A DNA stretch of 64,000 nucleotides from Chloroflexi bacterium AL-N1. Its GTDB lineage: Bacteria; Chloroflexota; Chloroflexia; Chloroflexales; Roseiflexaceae. The notes under the pieces were generated by a model. That model had not been told where the DNA came from. It did not search any database and worked only from the letters and a program-made list of their open reading frames with translations. Below are positions 9,101 to 17,079 of this stretch, piece after piece. Every line of letters begins with the position of its first letter. Within the stretch, counting starts at the first letter, position 1. Made by a program: the position numbers and the translations under genes. The stretch spans positions 1 through 64,000 of the forward strand of contig WYDT01000033.1 in the NCBI GenBank assembly GCA_013122435.1. Reading direction: 5' to 3'.

Positions 9101-12100
9101 TGTGCTGTTGGGCAATCTGGCGCAGGCGGCCTGGTTCCTGCCTGGTTCCGCCAATCCGACGCTGCCATTCAGTGGTGATACGCCCCCGGCTACCTATGCG
9201 GCCCAGCAAGAGGACCGTGGCCGTTCCGAATGGGCATTCTGGGATGCAACCCGTGTGGTGGGGATGGCTCTGGAAGATAGTGTGATTAATGAATTTCCTT
9301 TCTTTACCTTCCTCTTTGGCGATCTCCATGCCCACATGATCGTGTTACCACTCACGCTCGCTGCACTTGGGCTCATGGTGGCGCTGGTACGGGTAACGCA
9401 TGAGCGACGGCGCACTGGTGGTGAGCAAAAGCTCTTCTTGTACTTCCTGCTGCCGTTGCTGGGCCTGGTGATTGGCTCATTGCGGGTGACCAATACCTGG
9501 GACTATCCGGCGCATCTGGGACTGGCCATACTGACGTTTGGGATTGTCGCATGGGATCGCTGGCAACGTGGTGTAGCGCTCAGGCAGGTGTTATGGCGTT
9601 GGTCGCTGAGTGCCGTGGCGCTGATTGTGTTAAGTAGTCTCTGGTTCTGGCCCTTCCTGCAAAACTTCGCGACGGATTATGCTGGTTTTCGTCTGTGGGA
9701 TGGTTTAGGCACGCCCATCAATGAGTTTTTATTGCTCCATGGTCTCTGGTTTTTCCTGATTATGAGCGCTGGTTTTGCACTGTACCATCACGTGAATGGC
9801 CTGTCGGCTGCGCTGATGCTGGCAGGTGCCGGTATGATTTTGTTGTGGTTGGTTGGCGTTGTGGTGCTGCAAATGAGCGTCTTCTATATTATTGGTCCAT
9901 TGATGTTGCTTGCGTTCTGGTTGATTGTCGATTGTTTGATGTATCGATCAGATACCAAAACGATGCCGATGTCGCAGGTACCCCCATCTTTTGTGAATGA
10001 ATATCAAACGGGGCGCTATGTTACTGAACCCCCAGAGTCGCGTGTCACCCAGCCGACCACCGTTTCGCGCCGCCGCACAAGCGCGTTGATGCTCTTACCA
10101 ATGTTCTGGGCGCTGGCTGGTTTGGGGTTGTTGTTGCTCCCCGAACTGATCGTGGCACAGGGCGATATTGGCCGTATGAATACGGTCTTTAAGTTTGGTA
10201 TGCAAAGTTGGGTGTTGTTTGCGCTTGTTTCGGCTATTGGTGTGGTATGGATGTGGCAACACGTCCGTGGATGGTCAATACTCGCGAGCACGGGCTGGCG
10301 CGCTGCAGCGGTAGCACTCATCCTGGCAGCACTGGTCTATCCCTTCACCGCGACACCGGCGCGCCTTGCCGACCGCTACGATACCGAGATTGCTCCGACA
10401 CTCGATGGCATGGCGTATATGCAAGCAGGTAGCTGGGGTGAGAATGGCATCTCCTTTGATTTGAATGAGGATGCCGATGCGCTGGCCTGGATGCGTCAGA
10501 ACATTACTGGAACGCCGATTGTGCTCGAAGCGCAGACAGAAGGCTACCGCTGGGGCAGTCGTGTATCAATTTATACTGGTTTGCCCACGTTACTGGGGTG
10601 GCCCTGGCACGAGACCCAACAGCGGAGTGTAGCCCAGGTCACGCCTGTCCTAGATAATCGGAAGGCAGTTATTGAGCAGCTCTACACCTCACTTGATCCG
10701 ATTGAGACGGTGCAAACGCTCCAGTTGTATGGCGTCGAGTATGTCTATGTGGGGCAGCTAGAGCGTGCTTTGTATGATCTGGCTGGCCTCGCCAAATTCG
10801 AGGAGATGGCCACGCAGGGCCTCGTTGAGAATGCCTACACCACAGGTGAAACAACCATCTATCGAGTACTGCCATCCGGCGAACCGCCTGCTGTAGTGAT
10901 GACTACACTACCCGTTGAAGCACCAACGCTGACATCTGAGCCCGTGCGCTCGCTTGAATTGCCGGTCAATCTATTGCCGTCGGTGAATGAATATGGCTGG
11001 AACCGTTTAGCAAACTCACAAGCAGTTGCAATATTCCTGTGGTTACTTACCAGCTACGGCCTGTTGTTGCTGGGCTTACCGCTGGCCGTAGTGGTCTTTC
11101 GTCGCTGGCGGGATGGTGGTGTGGTGTGGGCACGGCTGATTGGCTTGTTGTTGGTGGGCTATGCGGTATGGATGCCAGTAAGTATGCGTCTGTGGCAGTA
11201 TGATCGATGGGGGCTGGCCTTTGGTGTTCTGATCGTACTGACCCTCAATGCGGCAATCATCGTTTGGCTTGGTCGCACCTCAGGTCGTGAATTGGCTGGC
11301 TCAGAGGTGGAGGAAGACCGCCCACGTGCATACTCTGGTTCATCGGGTGCTGCGTTTGCGCGAGGGTTGCGCTTCCTTGGTGCACATCTCCGCGAACGCA
11401 GCAAATCCATTCTGTTGGTCGAAGGTCTCTTTCTCATCGCCTTTACCTTCCTGACGACCGTTCGATTCCTCAATCCTGATCTATGGCATCCCATCTGGGG
11501 TGGTGAAAAACCGTTTGAATTTGGCTTCCTGAACGCGCTCTTACGTAGCCCGGTGATGCCACCCTACGATCCGTTTTTCAGTGGCGCCCACATCAACTAT
11601 TACTATTACGGACTTTACCTCGTTTCATTGCCCGTCAAGGCTACCGGAATTGCACCTGCTGTTGCTTTTAATCTAATTGTGCCCACGATTTTTGCGATGA
11701 CGCTGGCGGGCGCCTTTGCTCTGGTGTTGCACCTAACCCGGCGTGTGCGTTATGGTCTTGTCGGTGCTGCATTTGTGGCGCTGTTTGGCAACCTGGCGAC
11801 GGCGCTTCGTGTGGAGGGTGGTTGGTCGCAGGGTCTTGATCCGGTATGGCAAGCGCTCTCTGGTGGCTTTGATGGTGCGTTTGGGCGTATGGGCGATTGG
11901 TTTATTGGCCCAAGTCGTGTTATTCCTTTTACGATCAATGAATTCCCTTTCTGGAGTTTTCTGTTTGCCGATCTGCATCCCCATACGATTGCCCTGCCCA
12001 TCACACTTTTGATAATGGCGTTAATCTATCGCTTCTTTGAGCGCACACCGTCTGCCCGTGATGACGATCAGCCTTCTCTGGATGAGCAGCGTTTTGCAAT

Positions 12101-14111
12101 AGGATTGCGGTGGACGCTCACAACATTGACCCTTGGCACGCTGGCCGTGACCAATTCGTGGGATTTCCCCACCTACGCTTTGCTGTTGACCGGCGCGATG
12201 ATCGGTGTGGTGTGGCTCAATCCCACACGATTGGCTGTTGCTGCGCTGGTGTCGCGGCTCTTCCTGGTAGTGGTCGCTGCGGGAGGTGTAGCCGCAGCAG
12301 CGCTCGTGATCTACCTGCCATTTTTCCAGAATTTTGGTGCTCAGGTGAGCGGTATCGGGATGGTTACCGATGGAACGCATATCACTCGTTATGGCCTGTT
12401 GTATGGTATGTTTCTTGCTGTGCTCCTGGTGGCTTTGTTTGGTGTGCTCTGGCGGTTCATGGGGATATACAACCAACCACGTGAGACAACCATATCGGTT
12501 GCGCCAAACCCGTTGAGTACCGATGATCGCTATCCCGGTGTACTGGGTTTCCGTGCCGCGCCGTCCCCAGCACAATGGTTACGCCCGACTACAACCCAAC
12601 TGCGTCTCATCCTGTTGATGGTTGTGGCGTTGATTGGTGGTTTGGCTGCGATAGAGCCGGTCTTTGGGTTAAAACTTGTGCTCACAGTACTTATTGTGGT
12701 AGGCGTGTTTGTGCTGATGTCGCGTGATCTCGCTCGTGCAACGTGGTTTGTGATCTGGATGGCCGTCGTTGGCTGGATGGTCTCACTGGGTATCGAGTTT
12801 CTCTTTATCCGCGATCATCTGGCTGGTGGCGACTGGTACCGTATGAACACCGTCTTTAAGTTTGGTCTCCAGATCTGGATGTTGTTGGCGGTTGCTGCTG
12901 CGGTGATGCTGCCACATGTGCTGCGGGGTCTTAGTCGCGCGGGGGTGTTTGTCGAGTGGATTGGTTGGACGGTGCTGATATTCCTGGTCCTTCTCTCACT
13001 GATCTTTCCCGTGATCGGAACGCCTAACCGCATTGCATATCGTTTTCCCGAGCCTTCTCCTCCAACACTTGATGGTCTGGCATTTATGGAGGATGGGACA
13101 TACAATTGGGAAGGCAATGACATTAATCTGCGTGCCGATGGTGAGGCGATTCGCTGGCTCAACGAGAATATCGAGGGGACACCGATTGTGCTGCAATCGA
13201 GCTATGAATTCTACCGAGCCTATGGTGTGCGCATCGCTGCCAACACGGGTCTCCCCACAGTCATCAGCCCACTCCACGCCAGTGAGCATCACGATGGCAG
13301 TGTGGTGGCGGAACGTGACCGTGAGGTACGACAGATTTACGATACAACGGATGTGAACGAGGCGCTCCGTTTATTAGCCAAATATCGAGTCGATTATGTG
13401 TATATTGGGCCGTTTGAGCGTGCGGCCTATGCAGCAGAAGGTATCGCGAAATTTGAGACGCTTACCGATGCCTATCTTCGTTTGGCCTATCACAACGAGG
13501 AAGTGCGTATCTATGCGGTCAATGATAGCATCGCCAGCGCCGTGATAGCTGACCCATCAGTACAGGAGCCACAGCCAATCGTTGAACAACCGACAGACGA
13601 GCAAATGCTAGCCGAGATCGAAGCGCTATCAGCACAGGTAGCTGCAGATCCAACTGCGGCCTCCTCAGCTTTTGGATTGGCCCAACGCTACTATATGTTG
13701 GGTCGCTACGATGAAGCCGCCGATGTATTGGTAGAGGCTGCTCTTGCCAATCCACAGGATGTGGCACTCCACCATTTGTGGGGGGATATCCTCCGTGACA
13801 GTGGGCGTTTTGAGGAAGCTGAAGAGGCGTATCGTCTGGCGGTGGAGGCTGATCCAAGTGCTGGCAATTACAATAAACTTGGTGTCGAAGCACTCCAGAT
13901 GGGGTTACTCGAAACTGCCGAGACAGCACTTGTACAGGTCGTGGTGATAGACCCCAATGCCTTTGAGTCGTACTATCATCTGGGCCGTGTGTACGATCAG
14001 CAGGATCAGTCTGAACTGGCTATAGAGAATTATGAACGGTATGTGCAACTTGCACCGTCCGACCATCAATTTCAGGTTATTGCTGCCGCAGCGCTTGAAC
14101 GACTACGCTAG
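6114..14111 (+). CDS. Giant GT-C/DUF2298 (YYY) double-copy membrane protein with TPR tail
   Basis: This 2665-residue integral membrane protein is a fusion. Residues 1 to about 700 resemble a GT-C (GT39/PMT-like) glycosyltransferase: first membrane helix at about 20-38, then an acidic loop with HPDERF, then many helices. Next come two tandem copies of the DUF2298/Chlor_Arch_YYY domain, at about 745-1590 and 1640-2470. Each has the family marks in the same order: NPDLWHP (residues about 870 and 1787), INYYYxG, DLHxH (about 1070 and 1952) and RMNTVFKFG (about 1352 and 2241). The last 170 residues are TPR-like repeats. The family's function is not established; the GT-C part and DxH motifs suggest envelope polysaccharide or glycolipid synthesis using a lipid-linked sugar, which is inference. 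It is 14 bases upstream of a third DUF2298 gene. The start lacks a clear ribosome-binding site. Confidence 0.85.
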   Translation: METGNLAPQSHFLRSKRWQTIILLLLALMLGAYFRTISLFTWDEPSSRLHPDERFMTMVANDIRLPSSPGEYFDSSENPLNPRNVRNADGTPKHSIYVYGLLPQTLVRYTAVMLTPSESFLPYVTPPGSSVQVANPEYYFPKLTLLQPLLNPNGNNLTDYFQIHKVGRGWSALFDIGSILLVFLIGSRLYGRRVALLASFLFACAVLPIQLAHFFTVDAATAFFALLTMYWAVRISQDGGAWSFVALGLSIGAAMACRVTMATLGLVAIVAVAQRVWNSWSATRAQDDPQGERFSWWTGFSWLVVAGVITILTFRVLQPDAFVGSAPGTPFEPDPTHSGSSVSAVIDRSLHGLGFFDLRPEPRYIGNIREVGRMVSGEIEMPPSQQWVNRTPYLFSWQNMVIWGMGIPLGLTAWLGWGVAGWQMFRRRTLVHLLPWVWIAFYFLWQGGQFVMTMRYYLLLYGLLVLFAAWGLMTLWDRGQAMFTRMRETHKPLPWWRVRGAYAALWGSRALLSLVFVSSLLWAYGFTRIYTEPHSRIEASRWIYDNVPPGSTISSQSWDDPLPLGLEGRNYTLFIGCEMFPYAEDDFTKYVGVASGCVSGAGLLDQLDQVDYLIYSSNRVYDSATRMPMRYPALTRYYHHLFEGNLGFELVADVYSYPTLFGIEIPDQIAEEAFSVYDHPRVLIFQKTDDYSRANAEDLIINDVAWGEVYKIPSVRAHTVPTALHLTDTEWASYREAGTWTELFGASFVSERMPWLFWLMVVQLIGVATFLMLFPLLRGLPDCGFALSKILGVLLVAYLAWLLGSLRMMAFTSASVWLCVGILVLIGGVVGWRNRAALYDFVRARAVALLTAEALFLTAFFGFLIIRALNPDLWHPARGGEKPMDLAFLTAVLKSPYFPPYDPWFAGGYINYYYFGFVFVGVLVHLTGIEPTVAYNLAVPTIFAMTALGAWGVAYNLIARAGIPVRLGVRITKAMTLFWVYERRAIATGIIAAVFVVLLGNLAQAAWFLPGSANPTLPFSGDTPPATYAAQQEDRGRSEWAFWDATRVVGMALEDSVINEFPFFTFLFGDLHAHMIVLPLTLAALGLMVALVRVTHERRRTGGEQKLFLYFLLPLLGLVIGSLRVTNTWDYPAHLGLAILTFGIVAWDRWQRGVALRQVLWRWSLSAVALIVLSSLWFWPFLQNFATDYAGFRLWDGLGTPINEFLLLHGLWFFLIMSAGFALYHHVNGLSAALMLAGAGMILLWLVGVVVLQMSVFYIIGPLMLLAFWLIVDCLMYRSDTKTMPMSQVPPSFVNEYQTGRYVTEPPESRVTQPTTVSRRRTSALMLLPMFWALAGLGLLLLPELIVAQGDIGRMNTVFKFGMQSWVLFALVSAIGVVWMWQHVRGWSILASTGWRAAAVALILAALVYPFTATPARLADRYDTEIAPTLDGMAYMQAGSWGENGISFDLNEDADALAWMRQNITGTPIVLEAQTEGYRWGSRVSIYTGLPTLLGWPWHETQQRSVAQVTPVLDNRKAVIEQLYTSLDPIETVQTLQLYGVEYVYVGQLERALYDLAGLAKFEEMATQGLVENAYTTGETTIYRVLPSGEPPAVVMTTLPVEAPTLTSEPVRSLELPVNLLPSVNEYGWNRLANSQAVAIFLWLLTSYGLLLLGLPLAVVVFRRWRDGGVVWARLIGLLLVGYAVWMPVSMRLWQYDRWGLAFGVLIVLTLNAAIIVWLGRTSGRELAGSEVEEDRPRAYSGSSGAAFARGLRFLGAHLRERSKSILLVEGLFLIAFTFLTTVRFLNPDLWHPIWGGEKPFEFGFLNALLRSPVMPPYDPFFSGAHINYYYYGLYLVSLPVKATGIAPAVAFNLIVPTIFAMTLAGAFALVLHLTRRVRYGLVGAAFVALFGNLATALRVEGGWSQGLDPVWQALSGGFDGAFGRMGDWFIGPSRVIPFTINEFPFWSFLFADLHPHTIALPITLLIMALIYRFFERTPSARDDDQPSLDEQRFAIGLRWTLTTLTLGTLAVTNSWDFPTYALLLTGAMIGVVWLNPTRLAVAALVSRLFLVVVAAGGVAAAALVIYLPFFQNFGAQVSGIGMVTDGTHITRYGLLYGMFLAVLLVALFGVLWRFMGIYNQPRETTISVAPNPLSTDDRYPGVLGFRAAPSPAQWLRPTTTQLRLILLMVVALIGGLAAIEPVFGLKLVLTVLIVVGVFVLMSRDLARATWFVIWMAVVGWMVSLGIEFLFIRDHLAGGDWYRMNTVFKFGLQIWMLLAVAAAVMLPHVLRGLSRAGVFVEWIGWTVLIFLVLLSLIFPVIGTPNRIAYRFPEPSPPTLDGLAFMEDGTYNWEGNDINLRADGEAIRWLNENIEGTPIVLQSSYEFYRAYGVRIAANTGLPTVISPLHASEHHDGSVVAERDREVRQIYDTTDVNEALRLLAKYRVDYVYIGPFERAAYAAEGIAKFETLTDAYLRLAYHNEEVRIYAVNDSIASAVIADPSVQEPQPIVEQPTDEQMLAEIEALSAQVAADPTAASSAFGLAQRYYMLGRYDEAADVLVEAALANPQDVALHHLWGDILRDSGRFEEAEEAYRLAVEADPSAGNYNKLGVEALQMGLLETAETALVQVVVIDPNAFESYYHLGRVYDQQDQSELAIENYERYVQLAPSDHQFQVIAAAALERLR

Positions 14112-14125
14112 GTAAGATATACGGT

Positions 14126-16741
14126 ATGTTTACAGACATTTTTATCTGGTGGTTCGCTATCCAGGCACTCGGATTGATTGCGTTACCACTCACACACGTG
14201 GTGTTCAATGCTCTGCCGGACTATGGGTATGCCTTTAGCAAAGCGCTGGGGCTGCTGCTGACCGGCTACCTCGCGTGGATGCTCGCCATGCTGGGGTTGG
14301 CACCGTTTGGTGCTGCGTTGCTGGTGGTGTGCGCGTTGTTGGTTGGTGTCGTTGGTCTGTTGGCCTTGCAGCGCCAGTGGCAGAGCGCGCGTACACCTTT
14401 GTTCCCCCGCCTCGCCGATCTGCTAACCTGCGAAGTGGTATTTGTGGCTGCATTGCTCTTTGTCGTGGCGATTCGCGCGAACAATCCGGATCCGTGGGGT
14501 ACGGAACGGCCCATGGATTTTGCGCTGTTCAATGCGATTCGGCAAAGCACCATGTTTCCGCCACACGACCCCTGGCTTTCCGGCTATAGCATCAACTACT
14601 ACTACTTTGGCTATCTGTTAATGGCGGCGATGTCGCTGCTGACGGGCCTGGAGCCATCGGTCGCATACAATCTCGCGTTGGCACTGATCTTCGGTCTGAC
14701 TGCTTTGGGCATTGTTGGTCTTATTTTTAACCTCATCCGCGCCACTGATATGATAGGGAAAACCGATGGTGATGTGGTGGAGGAAACTCCCCGGCGGCGT
14801 GTATGGCCCCTGATATGGCGACCACTTGCCGGCATACTGACGGTGATTATGGTGCTGGTGGCGGCCAATCAGGGTGGTGCACTCCAGGTGATGAGTGGCT
14901 CGCCCGTGATTCTGGCACTTGAGGGTGGCGATATGGCCCGTGCTGTTGCCAACGGTCTGGGCACACGCGAACCACTTACGCTAGATCGACCATTCAACGG
15001 CTGGGATTTTGATGAAACAGCGGTGATAGAGCCACGTGATATGGTAGCTGAGTTTAACTGGTGGAATCCCTCGCGCGCTTTGTGGGACAGCTTCCCTGAT
15101 CCGGCTAACCCGGCAGCCCAACCGGAGCGTCGCTATACCATCACCGAGTTTCCACTATTCTCGTTCTGGCTCGGCGACATGCATCCTCATGTGATGTCAT
15201 TACCGTTTGTACTGCTGGTAATGGCGCTGGCCCTCAACACCATGGTGCGACCCACGTTGCCTGCGTATGCCAGTGGGTTGCGTGGGTGGCTTGAGTTGAT
15301 TGTCACGGGCATTCTCATTGGTGGTTTGTATATCATCAACAGTTGGGATCTGCCAACGTACCTGTTGTTGTTTATGGTCGCGCTCTTTTTACTCCACATT
15401 CGTTTGCATGTGCAACAGGATGTGAGCACGGAACAGACGGCTGGATCGGTGTTACCATCGTTCACTGCGTTGCCATGGAAGTCGTATTGGGGCCAGACAG
15501 CGCTGATTGGCGTAATGGCTTTTCTCCTGTTCACCCCATTTTATCTTACGTTTCGTTCGCTGGTTGGTGGGAAAGAAGCACTTATTGATCTGCCGCTTTT
15601 GGCAACCGTTACACGCACGATTGGTTTTGTGAACTGGACCAAGACGCCGCTCCACTCCTTTCTGATTATCTTCGGGCTTTTTCTGGTTCCGCTGCTGGCG
15701 TATGTGGCTGTGCAATGGCAGATGGTTTTTGCTCAGGTATCCCGATCGCTGGCTGCTGCGCGTGCCGAAAATGGGCAGCAGAATGACATTGATGACGCAC
15801 AAACAGGAGGTGTCGATAAACAGGAATGGAATGTCTTGCGTCTGATGCCCTGGATGACGCTCCTTGTGTTTGTGTTTGGCGTTCTAATTGGTTTTCCACT
15901 GCTGTTTTTGTTACCGCTGGCTGTTTATGCGATATTGCTTGCATTAGCGAAGGTGTGCCAGCCGGTCACATCCTTTGTGTTGTGGGGCTTTGCACTGGTG
16001 TGTCTCGTCTGTTTTGGCACCGATGTCGTGTATATTCGTGACACGTTCGAGGGTCAGAGTACGCGGATGAATACCATTTTTAAGTTTTATTATCAGGCCT
16101 GGGCGATCTGGGGTGTTTTGGCTGGTTATGCGCTGTGGTGGTTGTATGGACGCTACTTCTCGCTACGCCGCATGGGTGGCTATCTCTTTCCGCTGGTATT
16201 TGTGCCGCTGCTCATTGGCGCACTGGTTTATCCCTCGCTCACTGCCGGAAAAATGTTTCGTGAACCAAACTGGATTGGTTTGACCGGTGAGACACCCCGC
16301 CAGAATACGCTCGCTGGTGCTGCTTCTATTGAGTGGCTGCGTACTAACGTTGCTGGCGATGCAGTGATTCTTGAGGCCGTCGGTGGCTCCTACGATGGTG
16401 GTGGGCTGGGTGTTGGTGGTGTGTCTGCGAGCACCGGGCTGCAGACCGTGCTGGGCTGGCCAGGGCATGAGCGACAGTGGCGTGGTGGTGACCGGCTGGT
16501 GCTGGAGGAGATCGCTGTGCGTGAGGCGGATGTGGCGATGATCTACAACACCACTGATCTCGAAGAAGCCCGCCGTTTGCTCCAGCAGTATCAAGTTGAT
16601 TATGTCTATGTCGGGTATGCCGAACAGAACACCTATGCCCCTGAAGGACTGAACAAGTTTGGACAACTCGGTACACCAGTATTCCAGCAGGGCGAAGTCA
16701 CGATCTACGCAGTACTGGCGTCTGTGCGTGCTGAACGCTAG
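14126..16741 (+). CDS. DUF2298 (Chlor_Arch_YYY) membrane protein, single copy
   Basis: An 871-residue polytopic membrane protein that is a free-standing third copy of the domain doubled in the preceding gene. It keeps all the marks in order: NNPDPWGTERPMDFALFN near residue 115, INYYYFG, FxLGDMHPHVMSLP near 350, RMNTIFKFYYQAW near 645 and a C-terminal DYVYVG. The N-terminus starts directly with a hydrophobic helix and no glycosyltransferase part is attached. The 14-base gap to the previous stop suggests one operon, and the two proteins may form a heteromeric complex; that is inference. No biochemical role is established for the family, so the function stays open. Membership of the family is clear. 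Confidence 0.87.
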   Translation: MFTDIFIWWFAIQALGLIALPLTHVVFNALPDYGYAFSKALGLLLTGYLAWMLAMLGLAPFGAALLVVCALLVGVVGLLALQRQWQSARTPLFPRLADLLTCEVVFVAALLFVVAIRANNPDPWGTERPMDFALFNAIRQSTMFPPHDPWLSGYSINYYYFGYLLMAAMSLLTGLEPSVAYNLALALIFGLTALGIVGLIFNLIRATDMIGKTDGDVVEETPRRRVWPLIWRPLAGILTVIMVLVAANQGGALQVMSGSPVILALEGGDMARAVANGLGTREPLTLDRPFNGWDFDETAVIEPRDMVAEFNWWNPSRALWDSFPDPANPAAQPERRYTITEFPLFSFWLGDMHPHVMSLPFVLLVMALALNTMVRPTLPAYASGLRGWLELIVTGILIGGLYIINSWDLPTYLLLFMVALFLLHIRLHVQQDVSTEQTAGSVLPSFTALPWKSYWGQTALIGVMAFLLFTPFYLTFRSLVGGKEALIDLPLLATVTRTIGFVNWTKTPLHSFLIIFGLFLVPLLAYVAVQWQMVFAQVSRSLAAARAENGQQNDIDDAQTGGVDKQEWNVLRLMPWMTLLVFVFGVLIGFPLLFLLPLAVYAILLALAKVCQPVTSFVLWGFALVCLVCFGTDVVYIRDTFEGQSTRMNTIFKFYYQAWAIWGVLAGYALWWLYGRYFSLRRMGGYLFPLVFVPLLIGALVYPSLTAGKMFREPNWIGLTGETPRQNTLAGAASIEWLRTNVAGDAVILEAVGGSYDGGGLGVGGVSASTGLQTVLGWPGHERQWRGGDRLVLEEIAVREADVAMIYNTTDLEEARRLLQQYQVDYVYVGYAEQNTYAPEGLNKFGQLGTPVFQQGEVTIYAVLASVRAER

Positions 16742-17079
16742 CAGGTGTTGATAAGCAGATACTGAGCAATGAGTAGGTGTTTTGGCAGCCATATCTGTCG
16801 TAGCGGAGCAAAAGTCCATTGAGATTACGAGGATATATCGCAAGAACGCAAGGTCCACTTAATCTGTTCTTCATATACCGCTAACTCATCCACAATAAAA
16901 GCGTGCTACACTTTGACTAAATATCGTTAAAAGAATACATATCAGCTAAATTACAAAGTGGTTGCCATGCTATGAAGCATATTCTAGCTATTTCCGAAAC
17001 TAGAAATATTGGTAGATTGTTTTGTCGCATTACAATGACTTGTATCATATAGCACACTCTGTTAGTAGAGGAGTATACT
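16742..17079. other. Intergenic region, nothing coding
   Basis: This is 338 bases between the DUF2298 operon and the histidine kinase. I see no gene or strong terminator. A phrase TCGTAGCGGAGCAAAAG near 16797 resembles TTGTAGCGGAGCGAAG near 5487, so fragments of the same intergenic repeat family may be present. The promoter of the kinase should be here, but I could not fix one with confidence. Confidence 0.4.

Noticed and set aside
12021..12575. 184-codon minus-strand open frame
   Set aside because: Antisense shadow within the second DUF2298 copy; His/Gln/Arg-rich composition without any motif.
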